From assembly GCA_004557645.1 (NCBI GenBank), contig SFGI01000010.1, positions 1 through 56,239 on the forward strand: 56,239 bases of DNA, in the 5' to 3' direction. Positions 40,529 through 49,873 of the stretch are shown here, in pieces. The notes under the pieces were generated by a model, which had not been told where the DNA came from, ran no database searches, and saw nothing but the letters and a program-made list of their open reading frames with translations. The number at the start of each line of letters is the position of its first letter. The first letter of the stretch is position 1. The translations under genes and the position numbers were made by a program. This DNA comes from [Eubacterium] saphenum (GTDB lineage Bacteria > Bacillota > Clostridia > Lachnospirales > Anaerotignaceae).

Positions 40529-41251
40529 CTATGCAAAAAAATCGCGGGTTTTCAGCCTGAGATCCATATGTACATCCATGTAATTTCGCAGGATGACAGT
40601 CATCTGATCCAAGGCTTCTTCGGACAGGTTGAACCCGAAAACCGCCCTTCCTTCCTTTTCCAAAACATAGGCAAAAGCTTTCCGCACGGCATCATAAACA
40701 AAGATGCTGTTCTGTGTCCGATGCTCCGCGCAGTAAAACGCCCCTGTTCTGCCGTCGAAGTATAGATCTCCTTCGTTTTTCCCGCAGATATTGCACTCCT
40801 CCGGGGCGAAAAGCCCGGAAATCTGCAATAATTTCAATTCAAAAATGCGAGAGACCAGCTTCGGTGGCAGCGTACCCTTATCCATGATGAGAAAAGCATA
40901 ATACAGCAGCTCCAACACCTCATCCTGCTCCATGCCTGCGGGGCAGCTGCGGTCTGCCAGTTCCGCCAGATACATAGCTTCGGAAAATTTATCGATATCC
41001 GTCCGCAGGCCATAAAAGCTGTTCAGCAGCTCTGCTTGGGTGATGGAATAAAAGCCCTTGCCCTCATAAACAACAAAATCGGCATAGCAGAACAGCTGCG
41101 TCGCCGCCAAAAGTTTGCTTTTGGCATTGCGCGCCCCACGGGCGGAAAGGATGACACGCCCCAAGCCCTTCGCCAGAAGGACGATCTGCTTGTTGCTTTC
41201 GCCTTTTACCTGTTCCCCTATGACAATGCCTCGCAGCTTTTCTGTTCCCAT
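40529..41251 (-). CDS. recO: DNA repair protein RecO
   Basis: A 240-residue recombination mediator that helps load RecA at gaps. An N-terminal OB fold (LRGIVIGEQVKGESNKQIVLLAKGLG in two blocks) is followed by a helical domain with a zinc-like C-x2-C...C-x2-H set (CNICGKNEG and FYCAEH). Length matches the family. It is 27 bp downstream of the YqzL-like gene; the era-yqzL-recO order is conserved in Bacillota. Confidence 0.95.
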   Translation of the reverse strand: MGTEKLRGIVIGEQVKGESNKQIVLLAKGLGRVILSARGARNAKSKLLAATQLFCYADFVVYEGKGFYSITQAELLNSFYGLRTDIDKFSEAMYLAELADRSCPAGMEQDEVLELLYYAFLIMDKGTLPPKLVSRIFELKLLQISGLFAPEECNICGKNEGDLYFDGRTGAFYCAEHRTQNSIFVYDAVRKAFAYVLEKEGRAVFGFNLSEEALDQMTVILRNYMDVHMDLRLKTRDFFA

Positions 41252-41278
41252 AGCCGACCTCGTATCAATCTTAATATC

Positions 41279-41428
41279 TTAATAAAATTTCTTGTATCTG
41301 GATGTTTCTTCTATACGGCGGCGGGGATTTTCCGACCGCTCCGCCAAATATTTGCGATAGCGCAGATAGTCCTCCACCTGCCCTGTCTGCAAAAACCGCT
41401 GCCAGTATGCCCGTTCCTGTTCGCTCAT
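41279..41428 (-). CDS. YqzL-like small protein
   Basis: A 49-residue protein, MSEQERAYWQRF followed by LQTGQVEDYLRYRKYL, matching the YqzL pattern (W-x2-F-x2-TG-x3-YL). The position between era and recO is the same as in Bacillus. The start at 41428 follows GGGGATGG; the longer upstream frame has no SD. Function is unknown. Confidence 0.75.
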   Translation of the reverse strand: MSEQERAYWQRFLQTGQVEDYLRYRKYLAERSENPRRRIEETSRYKKFY

Positions 41429-41507
41429 GTAAATCCATCCCCTTTCATGGGGATAGGATGTGAAGAAACCGCCCCAGTCATACTGTAAAAATCCTTCCAA
41501 AAAGACC

Positions 41508-41684
41508 GCGGGGCTCTGCCCCGCCTCCCCGCAAGGGTCTCAGACCCTTGACCCGATACTTTTGCAAAACTACCGTTTTGCGAAAAATAAAAATCAAAAT
41601 CCTCCACAAAACGCTAGTTTTGTGGCGTACCCGGGTCGAGGGGGCGGTGCCTCCTCGCAGGGGTATTGGGGGCGGCGCCCCCAA
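41508..41684. repeat. Structured intergenic repeat, copy B (inverted pair)
   Basis: Left half: GCGGGGC/GCCCCGC, CAAGGGTCT/AGACCCTTG, TTTTGCAAAAC/GTTTTGCGAAAA. Right half: CCACAAAAC/GTTTTGTGG (41604-41625), GGGT, CGAGGGGGC/GCCTCCTCG (41637-41657), CAGGGGTA, TTGGGGGC/GCCCCCAA (41666-41684). It ends 4 nt (GGTC) from the era stop codon, the same junction as copy A at prfA. Confidence 0.85.
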
Positions 41685-41688
41685 GGTC

Positions 41689-42591
41689 TTAAATATTCTT
41701 TTTGTCGTAGCCGAAGTTCTTCAGCAGGAAATCGCTGTCCCGCCAGTCCTTCTTCACCTTTACCCAAAGCTGCAGATAAATGGGCGAACCCAGCAGCCGC
41801 TGCATATCATATCTGGCTGTAGAGCCGATCCGCTTCAGCATACTGCCCTGCTTGCCGATAATGATCCCCTTATGGGAATCCCGCTCGCAATAAATGGTCG
41901 CCTGTACGTCTACCATATCCTGATCGGGGCGTTTCTTCATGGACATGATCTCCACAGCAATGCCATGGGGTACTTCATCCTGCAGAAGATACAACGCCTT
42001 TTCCCGAATGATCTCCGCCGCAATCTGCCGTTCCGGCTGGTCTGTCACCATATCCCCGGGGAAATACTGAGGGCCTTCCGGCAAGTATTTTTTGATAACT
42101 TCCAAAAGCTCCCCTGTGTTTCTGTCCCGCATGGCAGAAATGGGCACCACATCCGCAAAATCATACAGCTTATTGTATACGGAAATGACCTCCAACAGCG
42201 TATCCCGTTCCACGGTGTCGATCTTATTGATGACCAGAACAACAGGTGTTTTTACGTTTTTCAGCCGTTCCAGCACATACTGATCCATGGCCTGGATCTC
42301 TGTGGTAGGCTCAATGAGCATCAGAACCAAGTCCACTTCATTAAAAGTTGTTTCCGCAGAGCGCACCATATATTCGCCCAGTTTGGATTTGGGCTTATGG
42401 ATGCCGGGGGTATCCAAGAATACACACTGGAAATCCTCCTTTGTCAGGATGGATGTGATCTTATTTCTTGTGGTCTGGGGTTTATGGGAAGTAATGGCGA
42501 TTTTTTCCCCGATCAGGCAGTTCATCAGCGTGGATTTGCCCACGTTTGGTCTGCCCACAAGGGAAACAAAACCGGAGTGAAATTTTTTCAT
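41689..42591 (-). CDS. era: GTPase Era
   Basis: A 300-residue essential GTPase acting in 16S rRNA maturation and 30S assembly. The G domain shows G1 GRPNVGKSTLMN, G3 DTPGIHKPK and G4 NKID; the C-terminal KH domain has GIIIGKQGSMLKRIG. It overlaps the preceding gene by 4 bp. Its 3' end abuts structured repeat B. Confidence 0.98.
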   Translation of the reverse strand: MKKFHSGFVSLVGRPNVGKSTLMNCLIGEKIAITSHKPQTTRNKITSILTKEDFQCVFLDTPGIHKPKSKLGEYMVRSAETTFNEVDLVLMLIEPTTEIQAMDQYVLERLKNVKTPVVLVINKIDTVERDTLLEVISVYNKLYDFADVVPISAMRDRNTGELLEVIKKYLPEGPQYFPGDMVTDQPERQIAAEIIREKALYLLQDEVPHGIAVEIMSMKKRPDQDMVDVQATIYCERDSHKGIIIGKQGSMLKRIGSTARYDMQRLLGSPIYLQLWVKVKKDWRDSDFLLKNFGYDKKNI

Positions 42592-43067
42592 TCCATCTCA
42601 ACCCCTCTTTCTTTCAGCATAGCTTCCTGTTCCGCCAAGAAGATCTGGTCTTTCTCTTCCCAGTCCTTTGCCATATCCAGCAGCAGCATATACTGCAGCC
42701 ATCTTTCGTTCTTTGTATCGATATCTTCCTGGGTCAGGCCTTTGATGAGGCACAGTGCCTGATAATATTTCATGCCGTTTTCCGCTGTCATATATTCGGA
42801 ATTCATCCCCAAAACCACATGGATTTTATTGGTATTGGGCAGGCGGTATCTTCTGATATCATCCTGCATATTGGTTGCGTCACGTCCCATCATTGTTGCA
42901 AATTCACAAGCTGCTTTGTAATGGGCCATCAATTCTGTCTCTGTGATTTTTACGCGGAATGCGCCCCATTTGTCAATGATGTACTGTTCCACTTCCTCCA
43001 TGGTTTTCGCATTGGGTTTCATTTCAATGTCCGCAAATTTTGCTTTCAATGCTTCGATGCCGTTCAT
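42588..43067 (-). CDS. Conserved hypothetical protein in the era operon
   Basis: A 159-residue soluble, mainly helical protein with no motif I recognise. Notable segments are VEQYIIDKWGAFRVKITETEL and MGRDATNMQDDIRRYRLPNTNKIHV in separate blocks. An AGGAGGAAA-type SD precedes the ATG. It sits between a family 4 uracil-DNA glycosylase gene and era, overlapping era by 4 bp, so it is co-expressed. Confidence 0.75.
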   Translation of the reverse strand: MNGIEALKAKFADIEMKPNAKTMEEVEQYIIDKWGAFRVKITETELMAHYKAACEFATMMGRDATNMQDDIRRYRLPNTNKIHVVLGMNSEYMTAENGMKYYQALCLIKGLTQEDIDTKNERWLQYMLLLDMAKDWEEKDQIFLAEQEAMLKERGVEME

Positions 43068-43089
43068 GTTTCTTTCCTCCTAAAACTAA

Positions 43090-43665
43090 TTATGTATCCG
43101 ATTTTTCCTTTAATTCGTCCCATTTGGCACGGATGGCCTGCATATCCTCCCATGCGGGGCGTTTTTTCGTTTCATCCCTGAGCAATGCGGAGGGATGGTA
43201 GGTTGCCATGATATGATAGCCCTTTCGTTCGAACCACTGCCCTCTCTGGCGGGTGATTTTAAACTCGGGGTCGATGATGGTGGTGGCGGCGATGCGCCCC
43301 AAGCATACGATAATTTTCGGTTTAATGAGCATCAGCTGATACCTGAGGTAATTCAGGCAGGCTGCCTTTTCATCATCATGGGGGTCGCGGTTGCCGGGCG
43401 GGCGGCATTTCACCACGTTGGCGATATAGGCATCCTCCAAGGACAAGCCCACGCTTGCCAGCATTTTATCCAGTAATTGTCCCGCAGGGCCTACGAAGGG
43501 TATGCCCTGCAGATCCTCCTGCTGACCGGGGCCCTCCCCGATGAACAAAATATCCGCATTGGGGTTGCCTTTGCCGATGACCACGTTGGTACGCATTTCC
43601 CAAAGCCTGCATTTTTTGCAGGAATAACAAGCCCCCTCTAAAATTTCCCAGCTTTTTTCCGCCAT
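43090..43665 (-). CDS. Family 4 uracil-DNA glycosylase ([4Fe-4S])
   Basis: A 191-residue enzyme removing uracil from DNA. Cluster cysteines are in ACYSCKKCRL and in VVKCRPPGNRDP / KAACLNYL; the catalytic motif is GEGPGQQEDLQGIPFVGPAGQLLD and the late motif TYHPSALLRD. Length fits the family. This is the second DNA glycosylase of the UDG superfamily in the window. Confidence 0.93.
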   Translation of the reverse strand: MAEKSWEILEGACYSCKKCRLWEMRTNVVIGKGNPNADILFIGEGPGQQEDLQGIPFVGPAGQLLDKMLASVGLSLEDAYIANVVKCRPPGNRDPHDDEKAACLNYLRYQLMLIKPKIIVCLGRIAATTIIDPEFKITRQRGQWFERKGYHIMATYHPSALLRDETKKRPAWEDMQAIRAKWDELKEKSDT

Positions 43666-43683
43666 ACTTCTTCCACCTCGAAA

Positions 43684-44025
43684 CTACTTACAACGATATT
43701 CCTGCAGCGCATCCTGCGCCAGCTGCGCAAAGCTTGCGCCTGCGCCCCAATCGAAACGAAAAAGCATTCCTTCGCTCCCGCCGCCGGCAGATAAATGCAC
43801 CTTGGTCGTTTCTTCCAGATTATCCGCCAAAACCGTCAGTGTCGCTCTATTACCGGAACGCATATAATATTTCTCAAATAACAACATCACGATTTCTTTC
43901 CCATTGGGCAGCGTCCGCTTATATTCATCTAATATCTCGCCGGAAAAAGTGCCCGTTACGGCATCCTTTACCTTTTCCGCCGCCTCCATAGGAGAAAGTC
44001 TCACATACAGATCGATTTTTTCCAT
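43684..44025 (-). CDS. Small conserved protein, DUF6054-like
   Basis: A 113-residue soluble protein with a central strand block (EIVMLLFEKYYMRSGNRATLTVLA) and a C-terminal GGGSEGMLFRFDWGAGASFAQL, a pattern I associate with DUF6054 proteins of Lachnospirales. No catalytic motif is seen. It is co-directional with cdd (12 bp gap) and the glycosylase (18 bp gap). Confidence 0.6.
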   Translation of the reverse strand: MEKIDLYVRLSPMEAAEKVKDAVTGTFSGEILDEYKRTLPNGKEIVMLLFEKYYMRSGNRATLTVLADNLEETTKVHLSAGGGSEGMLFRFDWGAGASFAQLAQDALQEYRCK

Positions 44026-44037
44026 TCTTGTTCCCCC

Positions 44038-44430
44038 TTATTTGATATCCTCCCCACGAAACCCAAAAGGCAACAATTCCTGCACGGAAAAGGTCGCCAT
44101 TCCCTTTTCCTCACTATCCAGAATCACTTTTCCATCGGGCAGGAATTCAAACAACACCTGCCGACAAATGCCGCAGGGCGAAGCATACGCCCCGCTGCTG
44201 GCAACAATGGCAATGGCTTCAAACTCCCGCACTCCTTCGGAAACAGCCTTGAAAATGGCTGTGCGCTCGGCACAGTTGGTGGCACCATAGGATGCGTTTT
44301 CGATGTTGCAGCCCTTGAATACCCTGCCATCTTTTGCCAAAAGTGCCGCCCCCACCTTGAAATGGGAATAGGGCGCATAGGCATGCTCCATGGCTTCCTT
44401 CGCCATGCTTACCAATTCTCTGTCTGTCAT
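44038..44430 (-). CDS. cdd: Cytidine deaminase
   Basis: A 130-residue zinc enzyme converting cytidine and deoxycytidine to uridine forms. The catalytic CAE motif is in SYGATNCAERTAIF and the second zinc site is SPCGICRQVLFEF. The N-terminal YSHFKVGAALL binds substrate. Its position before era is conserved in Bacillota. Confidence 0.97.
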   Translation of the reverse strand: MTDRELVSMAKEAMEHAYAPYSHFKVGAALLAKDGRVFKGCNIENASYGATNCAERTAIFKAVSEGVREFEAIAIVASSGAYASPCGICRQVLFEFLPDGKVILDSEEKGMATFSVQELLPFGFRGEDIK

Positions 44431-44497
44431 GGAAGTAAACCTCCTTATTCAGTGCATCATAAACCGCCCGATAGAAAATACTTTTTCAAGCTCATTG

Positions 44498-44598
44498 AGG
44501 GGCTTTGCCCCTTTAGCCAGCGGCTTTGCCGCAATGGTCTAGCCTGCGTCTCTGCGAGAAAAAGTTTTTTCTATGCAAGGGCGGTTCGTCTGCCCTTG
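44498..44598. repeat. Hairpin-rich intergenic block between ybeY and cdd
   Basis: Three short hairpins: AGGGGC-TTT-GCCCCT (44498-44512), GCGGC-TTT-GCCGC (44520-44532) and CAAGGGC/GCCCTTG (44576-44598). A direct repeat of about 25 bp (AGTTTTTTCTATGCAAGGGC and AGTTTTTCTGCGCAAGGGC) lies at its 3' side, to about 44636. It differs in sequence from repeats A-D but also follows a minus-strand stop codon. Confidence 0.65.
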
Positions 44599-44646
44599 TT
44601 CGTCGGCTACTTGAAAAGTTTTTCTGCGCAAGGGCAGATTTGTTTT

Positions 44647-45117
44647 TTATTCTCTGGGGAAGCCCGCCTGCAGCAAAATCTCCTTCTGGCGGCGGAACAT
44701 CTCCGCTTCCTCCTCCGGCTCCATGTGGTCATAACCCAAGAGATGGAGCATACTATGGGCAGTCAGGAAGGCAATTTCCCGTTCTAGGGAATGACCGTAT
44801 TCCTCCGCCTGTTCCTTTGCCCGTTCCAGGGAAATGATAATATCCCCCAGAATGATCTCGTCATTTTCGTTGACCTCTGCTTCTTCCCCTTCCTCGAAGG
44901 TCAGCATGGGAAAGCTGAGGACATCTGTTGCTCTGTCAATATTGCGGAACTGCTTGTTGATCTGGCGGATTTCCTCGTTATCCACGATGGAAACGCTGAT
45001 TTCGCAGTTTTCATCAAATGCTTCGTATTTCAATGCTTCCGCCGCCGCTTTCCCGATGGCTTCTTCCAGTTCCGGGGAAAGGGCGACATCTGTTCTGTTA
45101 TCGATCAGTAGATTCAC
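44647..45117 (-). CDS. ybeY: Endoribonuclease YbeY
   Basis: A 156-residue metallo-RNase for 16S rRNA 3'-end maturation and ribosome quality control. It shows DRATDVLSFPM, LGDIIIS and the zinc motif H-x3-H-x5-H in AHSMLHLLGYDHM. The start is GTG at 45117 after GAGAGGAAG, overlapping the pgpH stop by 20 bp; the longer frame runs inside pgpH. Confidence 0.95.
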   Translation of the reverse strand: MNLLIDNRTDVALSPELEEAIGKAAAEALKYEAFDENCEISVSIVDNEEIRQINKQFRNIDRATDVLSFPMLTFEEGEEAEVNENDEIILGDIIISLERAKEQAEEYGHSLEREIAFLTAHSMLHLLGYDHMEPEEEAEMFRRQKEILLQAGFPRE

Positions 45118-47239
45118 TGTTTTCTTCCTCTCTTTTTCCTTCGGCAGGCTGTTCTTTTTTCGCCGCCGCTTCGATTTCTTCCTGTTTGGGGTATGCCACC
45201 CGTTCGTGATACATGCCGTGGAACACTTCAATAAATGCCTTGCGGATGATCTCCAATTCATGGATGGCAAGACCGCTGTGGTCCAACTGTCCATCGTCCA
45301 GTTTATCCTTAATCAGGGTTTTGATGACACCTTCCGCTTCTTCCAAAGTTTTGCCGCTGCCCAGCATGGAGCGTACCGCCGCTTCCACCGTATCCGCCAG
45401 CATAACGACGGCAGATTCCCGGGAGGTGGGGACGGTGCCCTGATAGCGATAGTCGGATTCCTTTACATTCTCCGCTCCATAGGCCTTCAGTGCCTTGAAA
45501 TAGAAAAACTTCACAAGGCTTGTCCCATGGTGTTCCCGGATGACATCCACAATGATGCGGGGCAGATTATATTCCAGCCCCATTTCCACGCCGTTTTTCG
45601 GGTGCTGGGTAATGATCTTGGCACTGCTTTCCGGCGCAAGGTCGTCATGAGGATTATAGCCCGTCTGGTTTTCCGCAAAAAACTGGGGATTTTTCAGCTT
45701 GCCGATATCATGATAATAGGCACCGGCCCTTGCCAAGGCCGTATTGGCACCGATGGCATAAGCTGCTGTTTCCGCCAGATTAGCAACGATCAGGCTATGG
45801 TGATAGGTGCCCGGTGCTTCCAGCATCAGGCGGCGCAAAAGCTCATTATTGGGGTTCGTCAGTTCCAGCAGGCGCAGGGGTGTATTGGCTTCAAAGGTTG
45901 CCTCCCAGAAAGGCAGACTGCCCACGGCGATTGTGACGGAAACCAGACCTATGGCTGCACCAAAGATACATTTCAGCAGCAATCCCTGAGAATAGCCGTC
46001 CTCGAAGAACAGACCAACCCCCAGCATGGCAAAGAAGCTGACCGCACCCATGGCTACGGCAATGGGAACGATCATCTGTCGCTTGTCCGTTTTTTGGATC
46101 AGCAAAGCACCCAGAGTGCCCACCAGCAGGGAATACATCAAAAACTGCACATCGCCGTTGAAAATGAAACAGCCGATGATACAGAATAAAGAGTTCATGA
46201 CTAATGCCACTCTTCTGCCCACCAAAAGGCTGGAGAGCATGGCAAAAAGCCCCAAGGGGATCAGAGTAAAATAAGGGATGCCCGACATCAGCCGCAGCAA
46301 AATCACCATGATGACATAAACGCTGAACAACATCTTCATTTCATTCTGCTTCAGCACCACAACCCCTTTTCCCCATGCAAAAAAGAGATACAGGGCAACA
46401 AACAGCAGTGCCACCATCAGCATACTGCCCAGAAGGGGCAGGGCACTCTCACTATAATCGGCACCGCCCACCAGATGCAGGCTCACCAAACGGTCATAGA
46501 TTTCTTGGGTGATGATCTCCCCTTCGTCCACGATCTTCTGATTTTTGCGGATCATCACATCTTCCACTTCTGCCCGTTTTTCTTCCCGGGCAGCCTCCAT
46601 GGCTGCTTCATCGGGCAGGAGGTTCGGTTCCAGTGCCGCCGCAAAGATTTCACTTGCCATTTCCTTCAGGGCACGATTCCATGCAGTGGTGCCAAAGGCT
46701 TCATTGGCCTTTTCCCTGCCGTTTTCCAAAGCATCGGCAGTGATGCCTTCCCCATAGACCTGATTCATGACTGCCACGCAATCCTCCGCAAACAAGCTGC
46801 GATTGGCGGCATCCAGCCCAGCATAGGAATTGAGCTGTTTTTCCGTCAGCACCACAGGCAGCTTCCAGGGGGCTTCCTTTGCCTTTTCATAGAAGCTTTC
46901 CCCCTCTTCCAAAGAGGAAAGGATACTATCCAAGTCCTGAAACAATTCATCGACCTTTGTACGACTTTCCTCTTCCACTGCGGCATCCTGCTTATAAATA
47001 GGCGCAACGCTGTCTGCAGCTGCATCCTTCAATTTTTTCGTAGCCACTTCATCCACGGCATCGGCTTCGGCCACATAGCGTTTTTCCGCCACAGAGCCTA
47101 CCTGCACCGTATCCATTTCCTGCACATAGGAACCTGTGCCGATACAAAAAAGGGTCAGGAGAATGGCAATGGCGTACATGATCCCCTGATAGGATCGTTT
47201 CTTTGGGTTATTTGGGGAAGCGTCTTTCCTTCTTGCCAT
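45098..47239 (-). CDS. pgpH: 7TM-HD membrane phosphohydrolase PgpH (c-di-AMP phosphodiesterase family)
   Basis: A 713-residue membrane protein. One N-terminal transmembrane helix is followed by an external helical domain (about 60-270), then seven hydrophobic helices (about 285-470), and a cytoplasmic HD domain with GTYHHSLIVANLAE, AYYHDIGKLKNP and DVIREHHGTSLV. Members degrade cyclic di-AMP. The preferred start is ATG at 47239; further in-frame ATGs upstream lie within phoH. It overlaps phoH by 32 bp and ybeY by 20 bp. Confidence 0.94.
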   Translation of the reverse strand: MARRKDASPNNPKKRSYQGIMYAIAILLTLFCIGTGSYVQEMDTVQVGSVAEKRYVAEADAVDEVATKKLKDAAADSVAPIYKQDAAVEEESRTKVDELFQDLDSILSSLEEGESFYEKAKEAPWKLPVVLTEKQLNSYAGLDAANRSLFAEDCVAVMNQVYGEGITADALENGREKANEAFGTTAWNRALKEMASEIFAAALEPNLLPDEAAMEAAREEKRAEVEDVMIRKNQKIVDEGEIITQEIYDRLVSLHLVGGADYSESALPLLGSMLMVALLFVALYLFFAWGKGVVVLKQNEMKMLFSVYVIMVILLRLMSGIPYFTLIPLGLFAMLSSLLVGRRVALVMNSLFCIIGCFIFNGDVQFLMYSLLVGTLGALLIQKTDKRQMIVPIAVAMGAVSFFAMLGVGLFFEDGYSQGLLLKCIFGAAIGLVSVTIAVGSLPFWEATFEANTPLRLLELTNPNNELLRRLMLEAPGTYHHSLIVANLAETAAYAIGANTALARAGAYYHDIGKLKNPQFFAENQTGYNPHDDLAPESSAKIITQHPKNGVEMGLEYNLPRIIVDVIREHHGTSLVKFFYFKALKAYGAENVKESDYRYQGTVPTSRESAVVMLADTVEAAVRSMLGSGKTLEEAEGVIKTLIKDKLDDGQLDHSGLAIHELEIIRKAFIEVFHGMYHERVAYPKQEEIEAAAKKEQPAEGKREEENSESTDR

Positions 47240-48212
47240 CCTGATCGCCTCGTTTCTTGTTTTCAAACTTTTCATACGCAAGGATGATCTTCTGCACCAG
47301 GGGATGGCGCACAACATCCTTATTGGTCAATGTGATCTGACCAATGCCTTCGATACCGGACAAGATCTTCGTTGCTTCCATCAGGCCGCTCCGCTTGCCT
47401 TCTGCTAAGTCGATCTGGGTCACGTCCCCGGTGATGACCGCCTTGGAGCCATAGCCGATACGGGTCAGGAACATCTTCATCTGTTCGGGAGTCGTGTTCT
47501 GGGCTTCATCCAGCACGATAAAGGCATTATCCAGCGTACGCCCACGCATATAAGCCAGAGGAGCCACTTCAATGAGCCCCTTCTCCATATTTTTCATAAA
47601 ATTTTCCGCACCCATGATCTCGTACAGGGCATCATACAAAGGGCGCAGATAGGGGTCTACCTTCTGCTGCAGGTCCCCGGGCAGGAAACCCAGCTTTTCC
47701 CCTGCTTCGATGGCAGGACGGGTCAGGATGATGCGGTTTACTTCATTGTTTTTAAAGGCAGTGATGGCCATTGCCATGGCAAGGTAGGTTTTCCCCGTAC
47801 CGGCAGGGCCGATACCGAAAACAACAGTGTTATTTTTGATCAAATCAACATATTTCTTCTGCCCCAGGGTTTTGGGCTTCAAGGGTCTGCCGTTGACGGT
47901 AATGCAGATCAGGTCATCATATACCTTTTCCAGTTCCTTCAGGTCTGCTTCCTCCGCAGAGGAAATGAAGTATTCCAGATTCTGCTCTGTGATCTCCTCG
48001 CCTTTTCTTGCCAGTACCGCCAGAGAATGCATCACGTTCCAAGCCTTATGGACGTTTTTTTCCTCCCCGGAAATTTTCACATCATCGCCCCGATTGACGA
48101 TGCTGACCTCACAGGCCTTTTCAATTCTTTTGATATTGGCATCAAACTGCCCGAAAACAGGCAGGATGATGCGATTATCCATCTGCATGGTTCTTTCAAA
48201 TGCCATCGGCAT
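47208..48212 (-). CDS. phoH: PhoH family ATPase
   Basis: A 334-residue cytoplasmic ATPase. The N-terminus resembles a KH-like fold (VFGQFDANIKRIEKACEVSI); the core has Walker A GIGPAGTGKTYLA and Walker B AFIVLDEAQNTTPEQMKMFLTRIG. It is thought to act in RNA metabolism with YbeY. Start at ATG 48212 after AAGGAGCGTG; the longer reading begins two codons earlier at GTG. Confidence 0.95.
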   Translation of the reverse strand: MPMAFERTMQMDNRIILPVFGQFDANIKRIEKACEVSIVNRGDDVKISGEEKNVHKAWNVMHSLAVLARKGEEITEQNLEYFISSAEEADLKELEKVYDDLICITVNGRPLKPKTLGQKKYVDLIKNNTVVFGIGPAGTGKTYLAMAMAITAFKNNEVNRIILTRPAIEAGEKLGFLPGDLQQKVDPYLRPLYDALYEIMGAENFMKNMEKGLIEVAPLAYMRGRTLDNAFIVLDEAQNTTPEQMKMFLTRIGYGSKAVITGDVTQIDLAEGKRSGLMEATKILSGIEGIGQITLTNKDVVRHPLVQKIILAYEKFENKKRGDQDGKKERRFPK

Positions 48213-49422
48213 TTTCACGCTCCTTTTCTTGTGTTCTCAATCGTTTTTCTTCTATGCGCTCCGCCATGGTGATCTCCGCTTCGGCACGGACACAGTCGGC
48301 GTATTCTTCAAATTTGATCTCTATATTTTCTATTTTACCGTATGCAGACAATAAATTCTCTGCTTTTTTTCTTAAATTTTCTTCCAAAAGGGATTTTGCC
48401 TCCTCCACGGTGCGTTCTTTTTCCACCGTTTCGCAGGCCTTCCAAATTTCTTTTTTCCATTTCAGGGGCAATGTAAAATCCCCCAAAGCCAAGGGCGTTT
48501 CTTCCAGCACCGTTTTTTCCCATTCCCCATCCCCGTTGGGATGGATGATATCCAGTTCTTTTTCAGAAAAAATAAGGCTATGGTTTTCCTTTTCCACGCC
48601 GCTGTAAAGAACTTCTTCATACTGCAGAGGCATTTCTTCCGTCAGCCGCTGCCAGATGCGGGCTGTGACTGCCCCTTCCGCCCCGGTGTATTCTGTGTGT
48701 TGTGCCTCCCCCTCCAGACCAATGGTGAGTTCGGAAGAGATCAGGACATCGCCCTTTTGCACCACATCCCCTGCCATGACCAAAGGCGTTCCCCGTTCCG
48801 CAGTGATCTGCAAAATCACGCCATCGGCAGAAGCAACCATATCACAGGGGGTCTCCTGATCCACCAGCTCCACCTTTTCGATGGTCTCCGCCAGTTTGAC
48901 CGTGGCATCTGTCCCACGGATGCCCACGCTGACCCAGGAGATATCGGAGAAATTTTCCAGAAGCCTGTTGGTAATATCTTCCGTGTCCACGTTTCGCTTC
49001 CATGCGCCGGGCTTCAGCCCCATTTCCCCGCAAAAGGAAAGGATTTCTTCTTCCCCAAGGCGTTCATTCCCTTCCACCTCCACCGTCCAGATAAAAGAGG
49101 AAAGCAGATAGAGCCCTGCGGCAAAAAACAACAGCCCCGCCGCCCAGACTTGTCTCTTGCGAAACCGCCCCAAAAAAGCAGGCAGGCCGCCCCAGCCAAG
49201 GACTTCGATGGTACAGCCTGTTTTTTCCGCACAGGCCTCTAAAATATCCAAACTGCTGCCTGCCGCTTTCATCGTCATGCCAGCCCCCGCCTGGGCTACA
49301 TCCCAAAGATAGACCCCACGAAAAGCCGCCATATTCATAAAGCGTTCGGCAGAAAAGCCCTTCGCCCTTATTCTAACATATCCACGTAAATAATACCATA
49401 ACGCCAAGAACAAAATCCTCAC
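48196..49422 (-). CDS. yqfD: Sporulation protein YqfD
   Basis: A 408-residue membrane-anchored protein with N-terminal GYVRIRAKGFSAERFMN, a transmembrane segment near residue 95 (AAGLLFFAAGLYLLSSF), an external region with VEGNERLGEEEIL (POTRA-like) and a charged C-terminal tail. YqfD is made in the mother cell of Bacillus under sigma-E. Start at GTG with GAGGATCGTTGGG upstream, so the start is somewhat uncertain. It overlaps phoH by 17 bp. Confidence 0.93.
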   Translation of the reverse strand: MRILFLALWYYLRGYVRIRAKGFSAERFMNMAAFRGVYLWDVAQAGAGMTMKAAGSSLDILEACAEKTGCTIEVLGWGGLPAFLGRFRKRQVWAAGLLFFAAGLYLLSSFIWTVEVEGNERLGEEEILSFCGEMGLKPGAWKRNVDTEDITNRLLENFSDISWVSVGIRGTDATVKLAETIEKVELVDQETPCDMVASADGVILQITAERGTPLVMAGDVVQKGDVLISSELTIGLEGEAQHTEYTGAEGAVTARIWQRLTEEMPLQYEEVLYSGVEKENHSLIFSEKELDIIHPNGDGEWEKTVLEETPLALGDFTLPLKWKKEIWKACETVEKERTVEEAKSLLEENLRKKAENLLSAYGKIENIEIKFEEYADCVRAEAEITMAERIEEKRLRTQEKERENADGI

Positions 49423-49470
49423 CCCAACGATCCTCTTTGTAAAAGCCGTGGCTATTCGCTTTCAACGCTT

Positions 49471-49734
49471 CTACTGTAAGAATTCAAGTTTTTCCACCAT
49501 GCCCGTCACCACCAGACACTCCGCCGAAAGCTGCTTTATGCAAAGACCTCGTCCTGTCAGCCGCAGGACACCGGTAGCAGTGCCCACCCGTACCGTTTCT
49601 TCCCCATATTCCAAAATGCCCTTGTAATTTTCTATGGAAACCTCTTCCCGCCCAATGAAGGAGATCAGGGGCAGGTTCAGCATGATCTCTTTGGGCAGCT
49701 CCAATGCTTCCGTCATGTTTTTCCGAAATCCCAT
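49471..49734 (-). CDS. yqfC: Sporulation protein YqfC
   Basis: An 87-residue protein with LPKEIMLNLPLISFIGREEVSIENYKGI split in two blocks and a conserved GRGLCIKQLSAECLVVTG strand. YqfC is always found before yqfD in sporulating Bacillota. SD: TTGAGGTGATC before ATG. First gene of the phoH/era cluster here. Confidence 0.93.
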   Translation of the reverse strand: MGFRKNMTEALELPKEIMLNLPLISFIGREEVSIENYKGILEYGEETVRVGTATGVLRLTGRGLCIKQLSAECLVVTGMVEKLEFLQ

Positions 49735-49809
49735 GCGATCACCTCAAAACCATTTATTCAATCTATGCCTTTTGGGGAAAAACTAGACTTTGTCCCCCTC
49801 GGCAAATAA

Positions 49810-49853
49810 AAAAGCACCCATTTCAAGCAAGGTTTCTTGAAATAAGTGCTTTT
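49810..49853 (-). terminator. Terminator of the first ABC operon
   Basis: On the minus strand the stem AAAGCACTTATTTCAAG/CTTGAAATGGGTGCTTT with an 8-base loop is followed by T6. It lies beyond the half-repeat D and ends the transcript of the ABC ATPase gene. Confidence 0.88.
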
Positions 49854-49873
49854 CCTCTGTCGTTTCTTCTCCC

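Noticed and set aside
44498..44636. CRISPR array between ybeY and cdd
   Set aside because: Repeats are hairpins of different sequence and spacing, with no regular repeat-spacer pattern; no cas genes in the window.
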